From Asterella californica (Eukaryota; Streptophyta; Marchantiopsida; Marchantiales; Aytoniaceae): 64,000 bases of DNA. The notes under the pieces were generated by a model, which was given only the letters and a program-made list of their open reading frames with translations, was not told the DNA's origin and made no database searches. Shown here one piece after another: positions 36,709 through 47,528 of this stretch (its first letter is position 1; each line of letters begins with the position of its first letter). Location of the stretch: NCBI GenBank assembly GCA_036924285.1, contig JAYKYS010000015.1:10106001-10170000 (forward strand). Reading direction: 5' to 3'. The translations under genes and the position numbers were made by a program.

Positions 36709-37758
36709 GTGTTTTTAGAGAACATCGTCATCATGAATATTTGCAAATCTGAAGTGTATAGTATGCTTTGCGGTAAAGACATTATCAATCCTTTGAATAT
36801 AACAAGACCCCAAGTAAACTTTTGGATTTCCAAAATCCATTCTAGAAAGTACCTATGTGACATCGACGACCAGATGAGATCTGCCTCTCTGCTGATCAGA
36901 AGTACTAGATTTACATCAAAGAACTTCGAGCAGGTGTTGTATGAACATACTTACAACTTCATGTCCTTTGGATTTTGCACCTCTTTCTTCGAGCGGACGA
37001 GTTCAGTACACAAAATTTTAGTAGATAATACAATTAAAACTAATTCAATGTCTGTTGAACTGTTCATGGTTGCTGCTAACTTGGGAGGATTTGGTGTTCC
37101 GCTGACATACTTGTTTTATTTGAAGATAAGTGATGATAAGAAGACCACCGATTATGAGATTGAGCAACATCGTAAGACAGTGCTGAAATCTTGGTTTGAG
37201 TGCTTGAGAGATAGAGGGTTGAAACCAGTTTTTGTCCTCACTGACAGAGACTCTGATCAGATCTCGGCATTACGAACAACGTTTGTTCCAGTGTACATCC
37301 AACTATGTTTGAAGCATGCTCAAGCAGCTATGGAGGAAAAGTGTATGTCATTAGGAAAAGCATTAAGCTCTTATACTGGAGTAGAAGCAGATGCAATTTT
37401 CTCTTTCACTGATCCAGACTAAGTTCCAACATCAGTTCCTGGTGGTACTAACTTGTCGGGAGTTCAAACAAGAAGAGAGTATTATCTTTGCTCACTAGTC
37501 ACTACAATCTTCATCCACTTATTCCGTACTCCTCAGGTGAGATCGAGTCACGAAATGTATGATTGGTGTAAAAGACATAATTGTGTTTATCTTTGGAGAT
37601 ATTTGTGACGAGAGTGGTTTAGTCCCACAAACTTCAACATCTTCAGTCGTCCGTCGGAGTCTTTCCTTAGTTTACCCCGAACTACTAACATCGTGGAAAG
37701 TCATTGGAGAAAACTTAAACATGACTATAAGTTAACTAACCTCATAGACCACGTCTGA
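36709..37758 (+). pseudogene. MULE-type transposase, inactivated
   Basis: Cut-and-paste transposases of the Mutator-like superfamily have a DDE catalytic domain with a short C/H motif. Here LVDNTIKTN supplies the first aspartate (about residue 105) and VLTDRDSDQISALR the second (about residue 180). LCLKHAQAAM resembles the following CxxxH segment, and the distal NIVESHWRKLKHDY carries a glutamate and the family's ESHWR-like motif. One frame runs throughout but is interrupted by TAA (37420-37422) and TGA (37606-37608), and ends at TGA 37756-37758. The upstream start and terminal inverted repeats were not found. The ESHWR-like ending resembles transposases I associate with fungal and animal MULEs more than plant FAR1/MuDR types; this is from memory. 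Confidence 0.7.
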
Positions 37759-37859
37759 AGGTGCATTTAGACATGTGCTCTGATCTTTTATGGTTTGTTT
37801 CGTCATGTAACCCATATAGTTCTGACCAATAGCTGATCTCATACTTGTGAAAGGGGGTA

Positions 37860-38575
37860 GGTGAAAAAAAAAGAAAAAAAAGAAAGAAGTCATTCACATT
37901 TAGAGGGGAAAAATCTCAAAATTTTGAATTTTAGAAAAAATTTAAATATGTTTTTTATTCTTTACGTCATATCCAACTGGTCAGCTAATGATTGAACTTC
38001 CATTCATTTCTTGATCAAGAATTGGCTTTCTAGTCATTCGACGAGCGACGGACTGGAAGTTCAATCGTTTGCTGACTGGATGATTAGATTTGGAATGCAA
38101 AGAAAAATATTTTCAAAAAATCCAAAAATTAATTAAAAATAAAATTTTCACAAATAAATTATTTAAGTGTTTTAGTTCCTCTAAATTCATAATTTTAATA
38201 GACCAGAAATCTAGTCATTCACTAACAAATGACTTCTTTTTTCTCTCTTCTCACACTACCTCTTTGTGAAGTGTCTCTTCATTGTGGAAATATTGTGTAC
38301 GAAGGTTGCTTTGGAACGTACGACTGAACAGTAGGGTCAAGGGACCCATCTCGATATGAAACTGCAAATTATAGTTGAGTCAACTTTCTGCAATTATCTC
38401 TAGCTTTTGGAGTAGATCTTTGATGTTCAGCCACAACTCCAACTCTCGAAACAACTCCAACATTCAACCCTCTTGATTCTCCATTTTTCTCATCAAGTGG
38501 TCCTTCTTTTATGCCGTGCATTTTTCAACGACTTTAGAATGTTGCCTTGAGAACTAAGGCACTCCGTGATGGCGT
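37860..38575. other. AT-rich, no gene
   Basis: Starts with an A/G-rich low-complexity tract. ACTTCCATTCATTTC and nearby words recur weakly inverted near 37995 and 38060. No coding sequence is seen. Confidence 0.4.
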
Positions 38576-38579
38576 TTGA

Positions 38580-39130
38580 TAATGATGACCGATGACTTGT
38601 CATTTGGACAATCCGTCATTATTCAGACCATCAGAGTCTAGGAACTTGTGCTTATAGACGATGGACGACATGTTCTAACGGATGATCGGATTTTTGATAA
38701 ATATATATTTATAGTTATATATTAGATAACGGGTTGATTGGAAATTCTCAGTGATTGAAATTTAGGAATTTTTGGTCTCAAGTTCAGAATTTTGGTATTT
38801 CACGAACCTTGTTATAAACTTTAGTCTAAGTCTGAAACGTAAAAAGTTGAAGTGTGACACTATTTTAAAGGTACATACTTTAGGTTGTGAATGGATATTC
38901 TAAAGATACACCTAGTGTCAATGTTTCTATTATTATTTTTGAAACAAAAAAGAAAACATTTATTAAGTCGAAGCCGTAGTGGCTACATTTTCAAGTATTA
39001 TAAAGATAAATGAAAAAAGATCAAAGATATTGACACTTCAAGGGATCTCAACATGATCATATTGTGTTACTCTAGATGCCTCGATGAAGAGTGAATAAAG
39101 TGACTTCTTCTAAAGCGGTAGCTGTCACTA
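38580..39130 (-). repeat. Interspersed repeat R3, copy 2
   Basis: Inverse of 21690-22290 (shared blocks are given with copy 1). It ends abruptly at 39130, where the family G LTR begins, so the LTR element appears to have landed in or beside an R3 copy. Confidence 0.75.
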
Positions 39131-40206
39131 TGTAACAACCCAGAGAAACCAAATGTATCAGAAATAGTAAATTAAAGATCATTCTCACGAAGATACAGTT
39201 AACAATTACACAAATTACAGTACAACAACGTAACAATGATAATTCTAGAAGTTTTTTGTTATTCTCACGGAATAGAATGATATCCAGATGAGAGTCTTTA
39301 GTCTGATAAGGAACCAATTCCAAGCACAACCTGATAAATTGAATAAAAACAACGACAAAATAGTTCTTGATCAGGGACCCTTCCAACAATACAGATAAAA
39401 GATTCGAGAAGACACATATATGAATGAATGAAGAATGCAAAATACTGCTGAAATGTTACTAATATTCTTCCGTGAAGACAAAAGAACATTAAGGCTTCAA
39501 GAATAAGCCCATAATCTTCCTAAGAAGTGTTTTTCCAACTAAATCCTCAGTCTTAAAGATCCACTCTTATTTGAAGAAGCCGTCTTCAAGAAGAAGCAAC
39601 CATCTTCCAAACTCTTCTTACAATTTAACTCACTCTTTTCAACTTCACAGTAACTGGTTTGTTCTCAGATCTTCGTCATAATTCTCATTCACGTACTACG
39701 AAGACTCTCTCTTTGCTGAAAACCAACGTCGAAGATCTTCGTCACCTAGATTACTCATGCGACAGCAAACTACGAATATTCGTAAGAAATTGTCTTCGTC
39801 TAAAACATTCACACGTTCACTCCGCAATCTTGCATAACAAAAAATTAACTGATAAAGATTGAAAACATGGAAAAAGTACATCTTTAGAAAGCTGGGTCGC
39901 TTATATATTCTTCTTCCTAACCTAACAGATTTTCTTCCTAAGAAGGCAGAAGACCTTCACTATCCTACGATCTATCTTCATCTTCACTGATCTACACTCC
40001 TAAGCCTAACTGTACTCTAAACTCTTCTAACTGTACTTCCACGTTCGCTCGTATCTCGCCTAACTCTCTATCTTCCTTCTGCCTAAGTCGAGACAATATT
40101 ACCTTCACGCCATCCGCATTCTTCTTCATCTGCACTATCTCTATCTTCAACGCTCGCAGAAGACCAAGCTCCTATGAGTCCAGCCCTGAAGTCACATACG
40201 CTGTCA
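39131..40206 (-). mobile_element. Family G 3' LTR plus end of accessory ORF, copy C
   Basis: It begins TGTAACAACC at 39131, matching the LTR termini at 3727 and 9214. A TATATAAG motif on the minus strand near 39908 is shared. Beyond about 39.95 kb the plus strand is antisense to the accessory ORF coiled-coil region (compare CTAACTCTCTAT, CTTCAACGCTCGCAGAAGACC). Homology breaks at about 40206 and resumes near 42107. Confidence 0.65.
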
Positions 40207-42106
40207 TGTTGTGATTCCTTTTCCGAACCCGTTTCACATCAAGCTTCATTGCATCCACCGCGATCACTTTCGACAGTGGTTAGTTGCGTACTTTGGCGAT
40301 GAATTCATGAGGAGAGTGATGGAGTTACAGCTTCCGGTGATCCTTCTGATCGTTACATACGGAGAAACTTGGGATGTGACGGTATACATCTTGTTGTGAG
40401 GAACAATGGATCTTAACTATCCATCGAATGTTCCTTTCAACTTTTGGGTCGATGTCCGGCGTCATTGCAGACCGAAGATCAATCATGGAGCTTGGATCGT
40501 AAGAAACTTCGGGCAAGAATATTTCAATCGAGTGATAGCTTCACCGTTTTCTTTTGTCGTACCTTTTATTATAGATCGTTTCCAGGTTGTAATATTGACT
40601 TTGTATTAGTCTGCGACTCAATCGTTCCATTCTGATTGAGTATTTTTGTGTAGTTACGGATTGCAAAGAATCCGTCGACATATCTGAAGAATTTTCTGAG
40701 GTCTTAGAGTCTTGTTGATGTCTTGTGTTTCCTTGGGAGTAAAAATTCGTTCTAGGAGAAAAAGTTGAGTGGAAAAAAGACAAAAATAAAGCTCTTTTTG
40801 CTCTTATTGGTCTACTTTTGGACCAATGGTGTTCTAGCTGATCCTCGCGACTTTTCTGTGGTTTCTGGAGGCTTTGGAGGGCCATTCGCAAAATGAAGGA
40901 TATGGTTGGAAAGCTCTCGACCGGGGCTACAATCTGGGCTGAAGAATCGATCGATTTGATGGAAGGATGAGGGCGTTATGATCGATTGAGTGGAAGGGGT
41001 GAAATTTGTATCTACCGTTACGTTTCTGGTTGTTCCGAGAGACTCGTGAGGAGTTTTGAGGAGCTGTCTGTTGGGTTGGAGAGCTGACGACGTGCTGGTC
41101 GTTTTGATATCAATTTCATCATGTTCTTGATCGATTTGGATTGTGAACCGACAGATTGAAGTTGAGAAGTGCAGATGTGATAAAAAGAGAACAGCGAACT
41201 GTGATAGTCATGGATAGGTTGTTATTGCTTGAGTTGTGAGTCGAATTTCCGAGTGAAACTTTCCAGGATTGAAGTATGTCTTATCAATAAGATACTTGGG
41301 AAGTTTCACCTCAAATGGTCAGGTAGTTTGTTCAGCATCTTGGATCAAATGTACCTAGGTCTGTAAAGTTCTTAAGTTAGCGATTTCAAGTTTTTTTCGG
41401 TCATATCTATTGTTACTTTGGTCATTTTCGAGCAATTTGGAGAGGAGTTTGTTGTTGAAACTGCTATGCCTGCATACAACTCGAGATTGGAAGGTGTGGG
41501 GCTGATTTCAGCTCTTGGTGATGAAGAAGAACGGAGTCACCATGAGTCTTAAGCCCCTGTTTGGGTTCTCAGAGATGTCAGGTACTACCGCCGTTGGTGC
41601 TATATTGAGATCGGAGTAGTATCTTGGAGCTTGCATGCTTTACCTTGCTAGAATGCTTGGTAGGCCAGGGTGTACAGCAAGTTGTATCTAGATTCGATCA
41701 AGTTGGTCGAGCGATCTTATAGTTTTTTTCCGTTGTATCAAATAGAGTTGTGGCGGTCAAACTGATGGGTAGCTAGCATTGCTGAGAAGTTGTTAAATCA
41801 TGCTTTTAGTGATTTAGAGTTACTTGCATGCAGATAGTACAGAGCTGAGTACTTCATGTAGAGTACAAAAGGATTTGTATGTAACACAAATTTGTACAAC
41901 TTATACGTATCATTGGACCGTAGCAACCTTTAACCTTGAGTCGAGAGATACAAGATCACTTGTCCGAGAAGAGTAGATAGAGAGCATTAGGGTTGAAGGA
42001 TCAAGGTTCAGAGCCAACATGTTCAAGTCACCTACCTCTACACAGCCATATACCCCGTGTATTCTTAGACAAAAAAACACGTTATACGATAACGCGGTCA
42101 CAACCA
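40207..42106. mobile_element. Unidentified ~1.9-kb insertion inside family G copy C
   Basis: Family G homology stops and resumes on either side, so this block looks inserted. Its ends read TGTTGTGA (40207) and TCACAACCA (42098-42106), which are inverted except for one extra base. I see no target duplication. It contains two short open frames (listed separately), an internal A/G-rich region and no recognisable mobile-element gene. Confidence 0.4.
40211..40609 (+). pseudogene. Possible B3-like DNA-binding fragment, duplicated
   Basis: Frames 40211-40399 and 40406-40609 encode segments that resemble each other. The first has FRQWLVAYFGDEFMRRV then LPVILLIVTYGETWDVTV. The second has HGAWIVRNFGQEYFNRV. 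An FG-E pattern followed by a G..W.V strand is reminiscent of REM-type B3 domains of plants, where DNA binding uses this fold. The similarity is weak and from memory. Neither piece is long enough for a whole domain. Confidence 0.25.
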
Positions 42107-43693
42107 GCATCAACTTCTTCCGAAGATCTTCGACCTCTTCCACCTTCGTCTGAAGATCGTCCTTCTCCTTAGTTAACTCTGCAACTGTTACCTGATATTC
42201 TTGTCGACTTCGTAGAAAATCCGCCTTCTGAGTCTTTAACTCTTAGAGTCTGTCCGAGAAGCTCTTCGTGGATACCTTCAGCTCTTCCTCGCGCTGTTGA
42301 ACAGTCATCTTCAGCTCTTCACACTGTCGTCGAAGATCTTCATTCAGCTTTTCTGTCTCCATTCTTAACTTCATCGCGTTCCGCACCTCTTGGCGAAGAT
42401 TGTGCTGCTCCTCTCTCCAATTATCCTTACTGAAGTGGACGAAGGCAATCATCTCCGCCAAGGACCTCTTCTTCCCGCCTCTTCTTCATACTCCGCCCTT
42501 TTTACCTCCCGAAGTCGCAGTACTAGTACTACTACCTCTTCGTCGAAGAGCATCGTCCCTCGAAACATGTCAACGTCATCAAGTGCTGGTGGCTTCGAAG
42601 CTTCTTCGTCGAAGATAGCGGCATCTTCCATCTTCGTCTCTGAACTACTCAGGTCGATGGTCTCCTTCTTCGTTGACTTGACCTTCTTCCTGATCTTCGG
42701 CTTCTCTTGGGGCGTGGTAGGAAGACTCCTCTTCCTCTTGCTCCTGCGTGCCCTCTGCTCTTCACCCGCAACTGGTAGCGCACCTTCCTGTCTAACTTCT
42801 TCTTCAAGAGCCTTCGGTGAAGTCTCAACTGGCTATGCACCTTCGCTCGGTGCTTTCTCTTGTTCCAAATGAAATGACGAACGGTCTTTGTCTTCATAAT
42901 CTTTGTCTTCGTCTAGACCGAACCCCAACTGCTTCTGCTCACTCTCGCTAAGCCAGCCCATCCCGAAGTAGAATACCGACACAAAACCTCCCAAGTACAC
43001 ATAATCCTGCTTCGTCTATTACCTCTGCACTTCGTCGTGGAAGATCTTCGCCCAGTGCGTCTTCTTCCCCGTGAATAGGTTCTCGAAGAAACAAACTTTC
43101 CACATCGACAAGTACGTCGTTCTCCTCGGACTCAGGATCAGCATCATAGCTTCGGCTATCTCTCTCTTCATTGGGTCCTTATAGTCGGTCAGCTTGTAGC
43201 CATTTGTTGGATGAATGGGGTGGGCGAAGAGTTCTCCATAGTCTTGGTCTTCAATCGCATGAGCCTTCATCGACGAATGATCGAAGATCATATCTCTCTT
43301 CTTGCCAGCTTCGTCTAGCAAGACCTTCGTCCAATCCTCTAACTTCAAGTTTCTTGATCTTGAGTACCCGTATTCGAATGCATGGTCTTCGCACATCTGA
43401 ATCTGGCTGATGAACATGTGTAAACTCACGTCCATCCTCCCCACGTTAAGAACGTTAACCCTTACTCTCTCAATTTCGGCTGAAGGTTCCGAAGTTCCTC
43501 CTAGTTCAACTCAAAGGCTCTGATCCTTGGCAACTTCGACGTTACTGACATCGTACTCTACGAAGATCGTCGAATTCACCCTAACGCAATAGACTTCGCC
43601 TGAGATTGTCTTCGCCTGGATGCAATAGACTTCGCCTGAGATAGACTTCGTCTGAATGCAATAGTCTTCGTCTGAAATTTCTCTCTTCTCCAT
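42107..43693 (-). pseudogene. Family G accessory ORF, copy C (interrupted)
   Basis: The start is probably the ATG at 43693, followed by three repeats of an (I/V)SGEVYC-like unit encoded by tandem CAATAGACTTCGCCTGAGAT-type DNA. Next come DPMKREIAEAMM, SPRRTTYLS, GKKTHWAKIFHDEVQR, two in-frame stops (TAA TAG near 43016-43021), then DYVYLG..VSVFYFGMGW, a basic/acidic middle and a coiled coil (42461-42243). The same order of blocks is found at 4.4-6.6 kb. It lies downstream of integrase (44.5 kb), the position where some plant Ty3/gypsy lineages carry extra or env-like genes. No transmembrane helix is obvious. Confidence 0.6.
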
Positions 43694-44473
43694 TCTAAGA
43701 ATCGCCGCACTCTGAAAACAGATTTTGAAAAATAAATCGATTCTCTAGGTATATAGTTGGTTCAAACATCTCACACTTGTCAAAGTCGCTTCTCATTCAT
43801 CGCTACAGGTCTGACAAGGGAGCGCAGACCATCTTTACCTTCGTCTCTTGCGGTTCCTGTCACTCTTTGGTAAGGTAGTCTACCCTAACCTACTCTTTAA
43901 GAGACTACTCTTAAGAAGTCCATTCTTAAGAAGTATTCCTTCTCTTCATCTTCTATCTATAGAGATCTTCTTGTGAAGGTCTTTTTCCGAAGGCTCTTCT
44001 TAAGAAGGCTCTCCTCTTCACGAACAGTCTTCTTCACTAAAACTAAACTATTCTTCTTCTAACTTCATTGTTTCTTCTACAAACTTCTACATTTCAAGCA
44101 TATTCAATCAAAAGTTGAAAAGTGAGCTCTGCATACTTTCCCCCCCAGATGTGAGTGACTCTTCCATCAATATCGTATGATTCTTCCTCCATTCACTCGG
44201 TTAGCAAAAAGATTTCTTTCTAAGTCTTCAAGTTGGATTGATCCATTACTATAACGCTCTAAAACTTTGTATGTTCACGTCCATCGTAACTGTAACTTCC
44301 CTAAGAATTTAGCATGTAAACTATCATATAGCAAAATTAAATCTCCGTCGTTCCATCCACCCTCTTCAGCTTCTTATCGTATTTTTCTTTTCGCTTCTCT
44401 TGTATGACCTTACCTAACTCTAAAGATTTCTCGCATCTTCTTCTAGTGCCATCAAATTTTACAGCCCGATGAG

Positions 44474-46680
44474 CTAACTCTCTTCTGCAGACAATCTATC
44501 TTGTGATAAGATTCTATAAGTAGGAGTTTCGAACTCAATAGGCATAATGAGATGCATTCCATAGGCTAAGAAGAATGACGTCTTTCCCGTCATTATCTTC
44601 TCTGTATTTCTGAATGTCCACAACGCTGCATCCAACTTGGTACCCCAATCATAAACAGGATTGACAGTCACTTTGTTCAAAATCTTACACAATAGACCAT
44701 TGCTCTTTTCGATAAGTCCATTCACCTTAGGATTATACGGAGTAGTTTTTCGATGCTTGATCTGAAAATACTTTGTCAATGCCTCTATAGTATTATTCAA
44801 GAAATGTGTACCCCTATCGCTCACCAACTCCAATGGACATCCAAACCTGGTGATGATATTCTTACGAAGAAAAGTTGCCACTGTCATCGCATCGTCTTCT
44901 TTGTCACTTCAGCTTCCATCCACTTAGTTGTATAGTCTGTGACAACCATTATGTATCTTTTGAGTGTCCTTTTTGTTGCTGGCTGAATGGACCTCACAAA
45001 ATCAATTCTCCACTTCTCAAATGGTGCAAGAGATAAAATAGGATGGAGTGGTCAATGAGTAGTTCGCGTAGGCTTACCTACTCGCTGACAACTATCACAC
45101 TTCTTAATGATTGCTTGCACAACTTTGTACATGGTGGGCCACCAGTATCATGCGTCCAAAATTTTCTTTATTGTATTGCGTAAGGCATAATGACCTCCTG
45201 CCGATTCAAAATGCATGGCTTCCACTACTCTTGGTACTTCTTGCTCCTCCAGACATCTTCGTAACTCCTCATCGGTTCCCTTCTTGAATAGGATGCCACT
45301 CTTCAGCTCATATGGTCCTACTTGTGTATGAACACCGTGCGCTGCTCCACATCCATTCCTTCAGGACACTATAGGATATGTAAGTATCTATATATCTCAT
45401 GGTACCTACTCGTAAGAGCTACCGTCAATTGGAAAAGTTCCTCATCTGAGAAATCATCCGCCACGTAATCTTATCTTTCTCTTGTTCGTAACCGTGACAA
45501 GTAGTCTGTATTCTCATGATGTTTATCTGTCCGAGTTTGAACTATGAATTTGAACTCCTGCAGTAACAACATCCACCGTGCTATCCTTCCTGACAAATCA
45601 GACTTTTGCACTAGATGTTTTAACGCATAATGATTCACAATACAAAACTGACAACCCAACAAATATTGTCGAAATTTTCTGACCCAATACACCATTCCTA
45701 GTGCTTCACACTCTGTGGTCGAATAATTCTTCTCTGCAGCTGATAGCTGTCTATTCGCATAGTAAATCGGATGATCCTTCTTTTCATTGTCTTTCTGACT
45801 TAGCACCACCCCAATGGCGAAGGCTGAAGTATCTACATATACTTGAAATGGTTGACTCCAATCTGCTGCCCTCATGACTGGAGCTTCAGTCAGCTTCGTC
45901 TTCAGTACTTCAAAAGCTTTTTGTCTCTGTTCCTACCAAAGGTACCTAGTAGATTTCCTCAACTCCCTTACTCAATTAGTGGTGCTGCCAAGGTCGCATA
46001 ATCTTTAATAAATCTCCGGTAGTAACCTACGTGTCTTAAGAATCCTCGCAACTCACTGATATTAGAGGGAGGGTCCAAAGCTACTATGACTTTGACTTTA
46101 TCTACATCTATTTCAATGCCTCGCTGCGAGACTCTATGTCCTAATAGTGCATTCTGTCATAACAAAGAAACATTTCTCGAGGTGTAGTGCCAGTTGAGCA
46201 TCCCTACAACGCTGAAAAACTACAGCCAAGGAATTTACATGATCTTTTCTTCACCCAAAAACACAAAAATCATCTCTAAAAATTTCTAAAAATTTTCTAA
46301 GATACTCCTGAAAAATGTTTGTCATCATTCTCTGAAATGTGGCAGTAGCATTACACAAACCAAAGGAAATCTTATGGTATGTAAAAGTACCCCAGTCAGT
46401 GATAAAAGTAATTTTGATTTTGTCTTCGTCCCTAATAGATACTTGGTTATATCTTGAAAATCCATCAAGAAAACTATAGCACTCATGACCAGTTACTCTA
46501 TCCAAAATAGAGTATGTAAAAGATAAAGGATGATGGTCTTTTCTTGTTGCTGCATTTAGTTTTCGAAAATCTTGACACACTCTAATTTACCAGTCTTCTT
46601 CTTGGGTACTATCACTATACGTGATACGCATTCACTACGAAGGACAGGAAAGAATACCTGCACTTAAGTACTTATCTATC
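44474..46680 (-). pseudogene. Family G pol: RT, RNase H, integrase (decayed, 5' truncated)
   Basis: Order on the minus strand: an RT lead-in (IVIVPKKKTG near 46620) and RT core at 46580-46251 (CQDFRKLNA, HECYSFLDGFSRYNQV, KISFGLCNATATFQR), with the catalytic motif changed to FRDD. RNase H is at 45875-45471 (VDTSAFAIGVVL, TTECEAL, LKHLV). The integrase zinc region is near 45210-45060 (WWPTMYKVVQ, CDSCQRVGKPTR), preceded by an in-frame stop. The integrase core is at 44887-44474 (SDRGTHF, NPKVNGLIEKSNG with the catalytic E). The RT-RNase H-integrase order is Ty3/gypsy. Protease and gag are missing; homology ends near 46.68 kb. The copy cannot be autonomous. Confidence 0.85.
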
Positions 46681-46689
46681 TCATCTTTT

Positions 46690-47528
46690 AGTGTTTTAGT
46701 CACTAGTCAGTCATTAGTCATAGAGATGTGACTAAGGATAAGATATTAGAGGTGACTATAGAGTGACTGAACTTAGATGTGACTAAGATTAATATACTAG
46801 ACATTATCTTTAACATGTTCTGCATCTATAGGTTCTTCATTTTGCTTTATCCGTAGTGAAAACCTGCTATAACTTTCTTATCAGAAGCAGTAACAGATAA
46901 AAGTTTCTATCTGCATAAACATTTCAGAAAGCCAAGCAAATAGACTTAGTTCAATGAGATATATCAACATATTACTAAACACAACTGAATTTGCTCAAAA
47001 CTTAACTCAAATGAAACTTAATAGGAACTGAGCTTGCTTGAAAAGGAATAATGAACCTTAAACAAGGAGGTCAAAGCGAGACTCTGTTAACAACGTTTCA
47101 TTTAGCAGTTACTTATCACTTTTGTCTCCTTGCCTCCAGAAATTGATCTATGTGCTCATCGTCATTGAAATTCAACCATAACTTTGGACACCGTCATCTC
47201 CGCAACTCGAAGACTGGAAGACTGACAAACATCATCTGTGCTCCAAGGGACAACTTTTTTCTTCTGAACTTCATTCCTTTGTGCCGTACAGTACTGTATA
47301 CTGCAGTTTATGGACGTTATGGGAGCAGAACGAACTGGCAGAACGAGTCGCGCGTTGTAATGCGTGATTTGTTTCGCTACGAGCGTGATTCTAGCTCAAC
47401 TGGCACCACAAACTGGCTGGATGTAAGCAGAGCGGGAGGAAGCCGGGGAAACAACTTGAGACAAGTCCTCGTCCGAGCACGCAGACAGCAATAGCAATTG
47501 AATTCGAGAGTACAGCAATAGACTTGCC
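46690..47528. other. Upstream region of the UGT
   Basis: Around 46700-46800 the word AGTGACTAAG / AGATGTGACTAAG recurs in an imperfect tandem. No gene is supported. The frame at 47150-47494 lacks motifs. A UGT promoter would lie in the last few hundred bases. Confidence 0.4.

Noticed and set aside
37860..37890. A-rich tract after the MULE relic as a poly(A) tail of a retrocopy
   Set aside because: No reverse-transcribed gene precedes it, the tract is mixed A/G, and no target duplication is seen.
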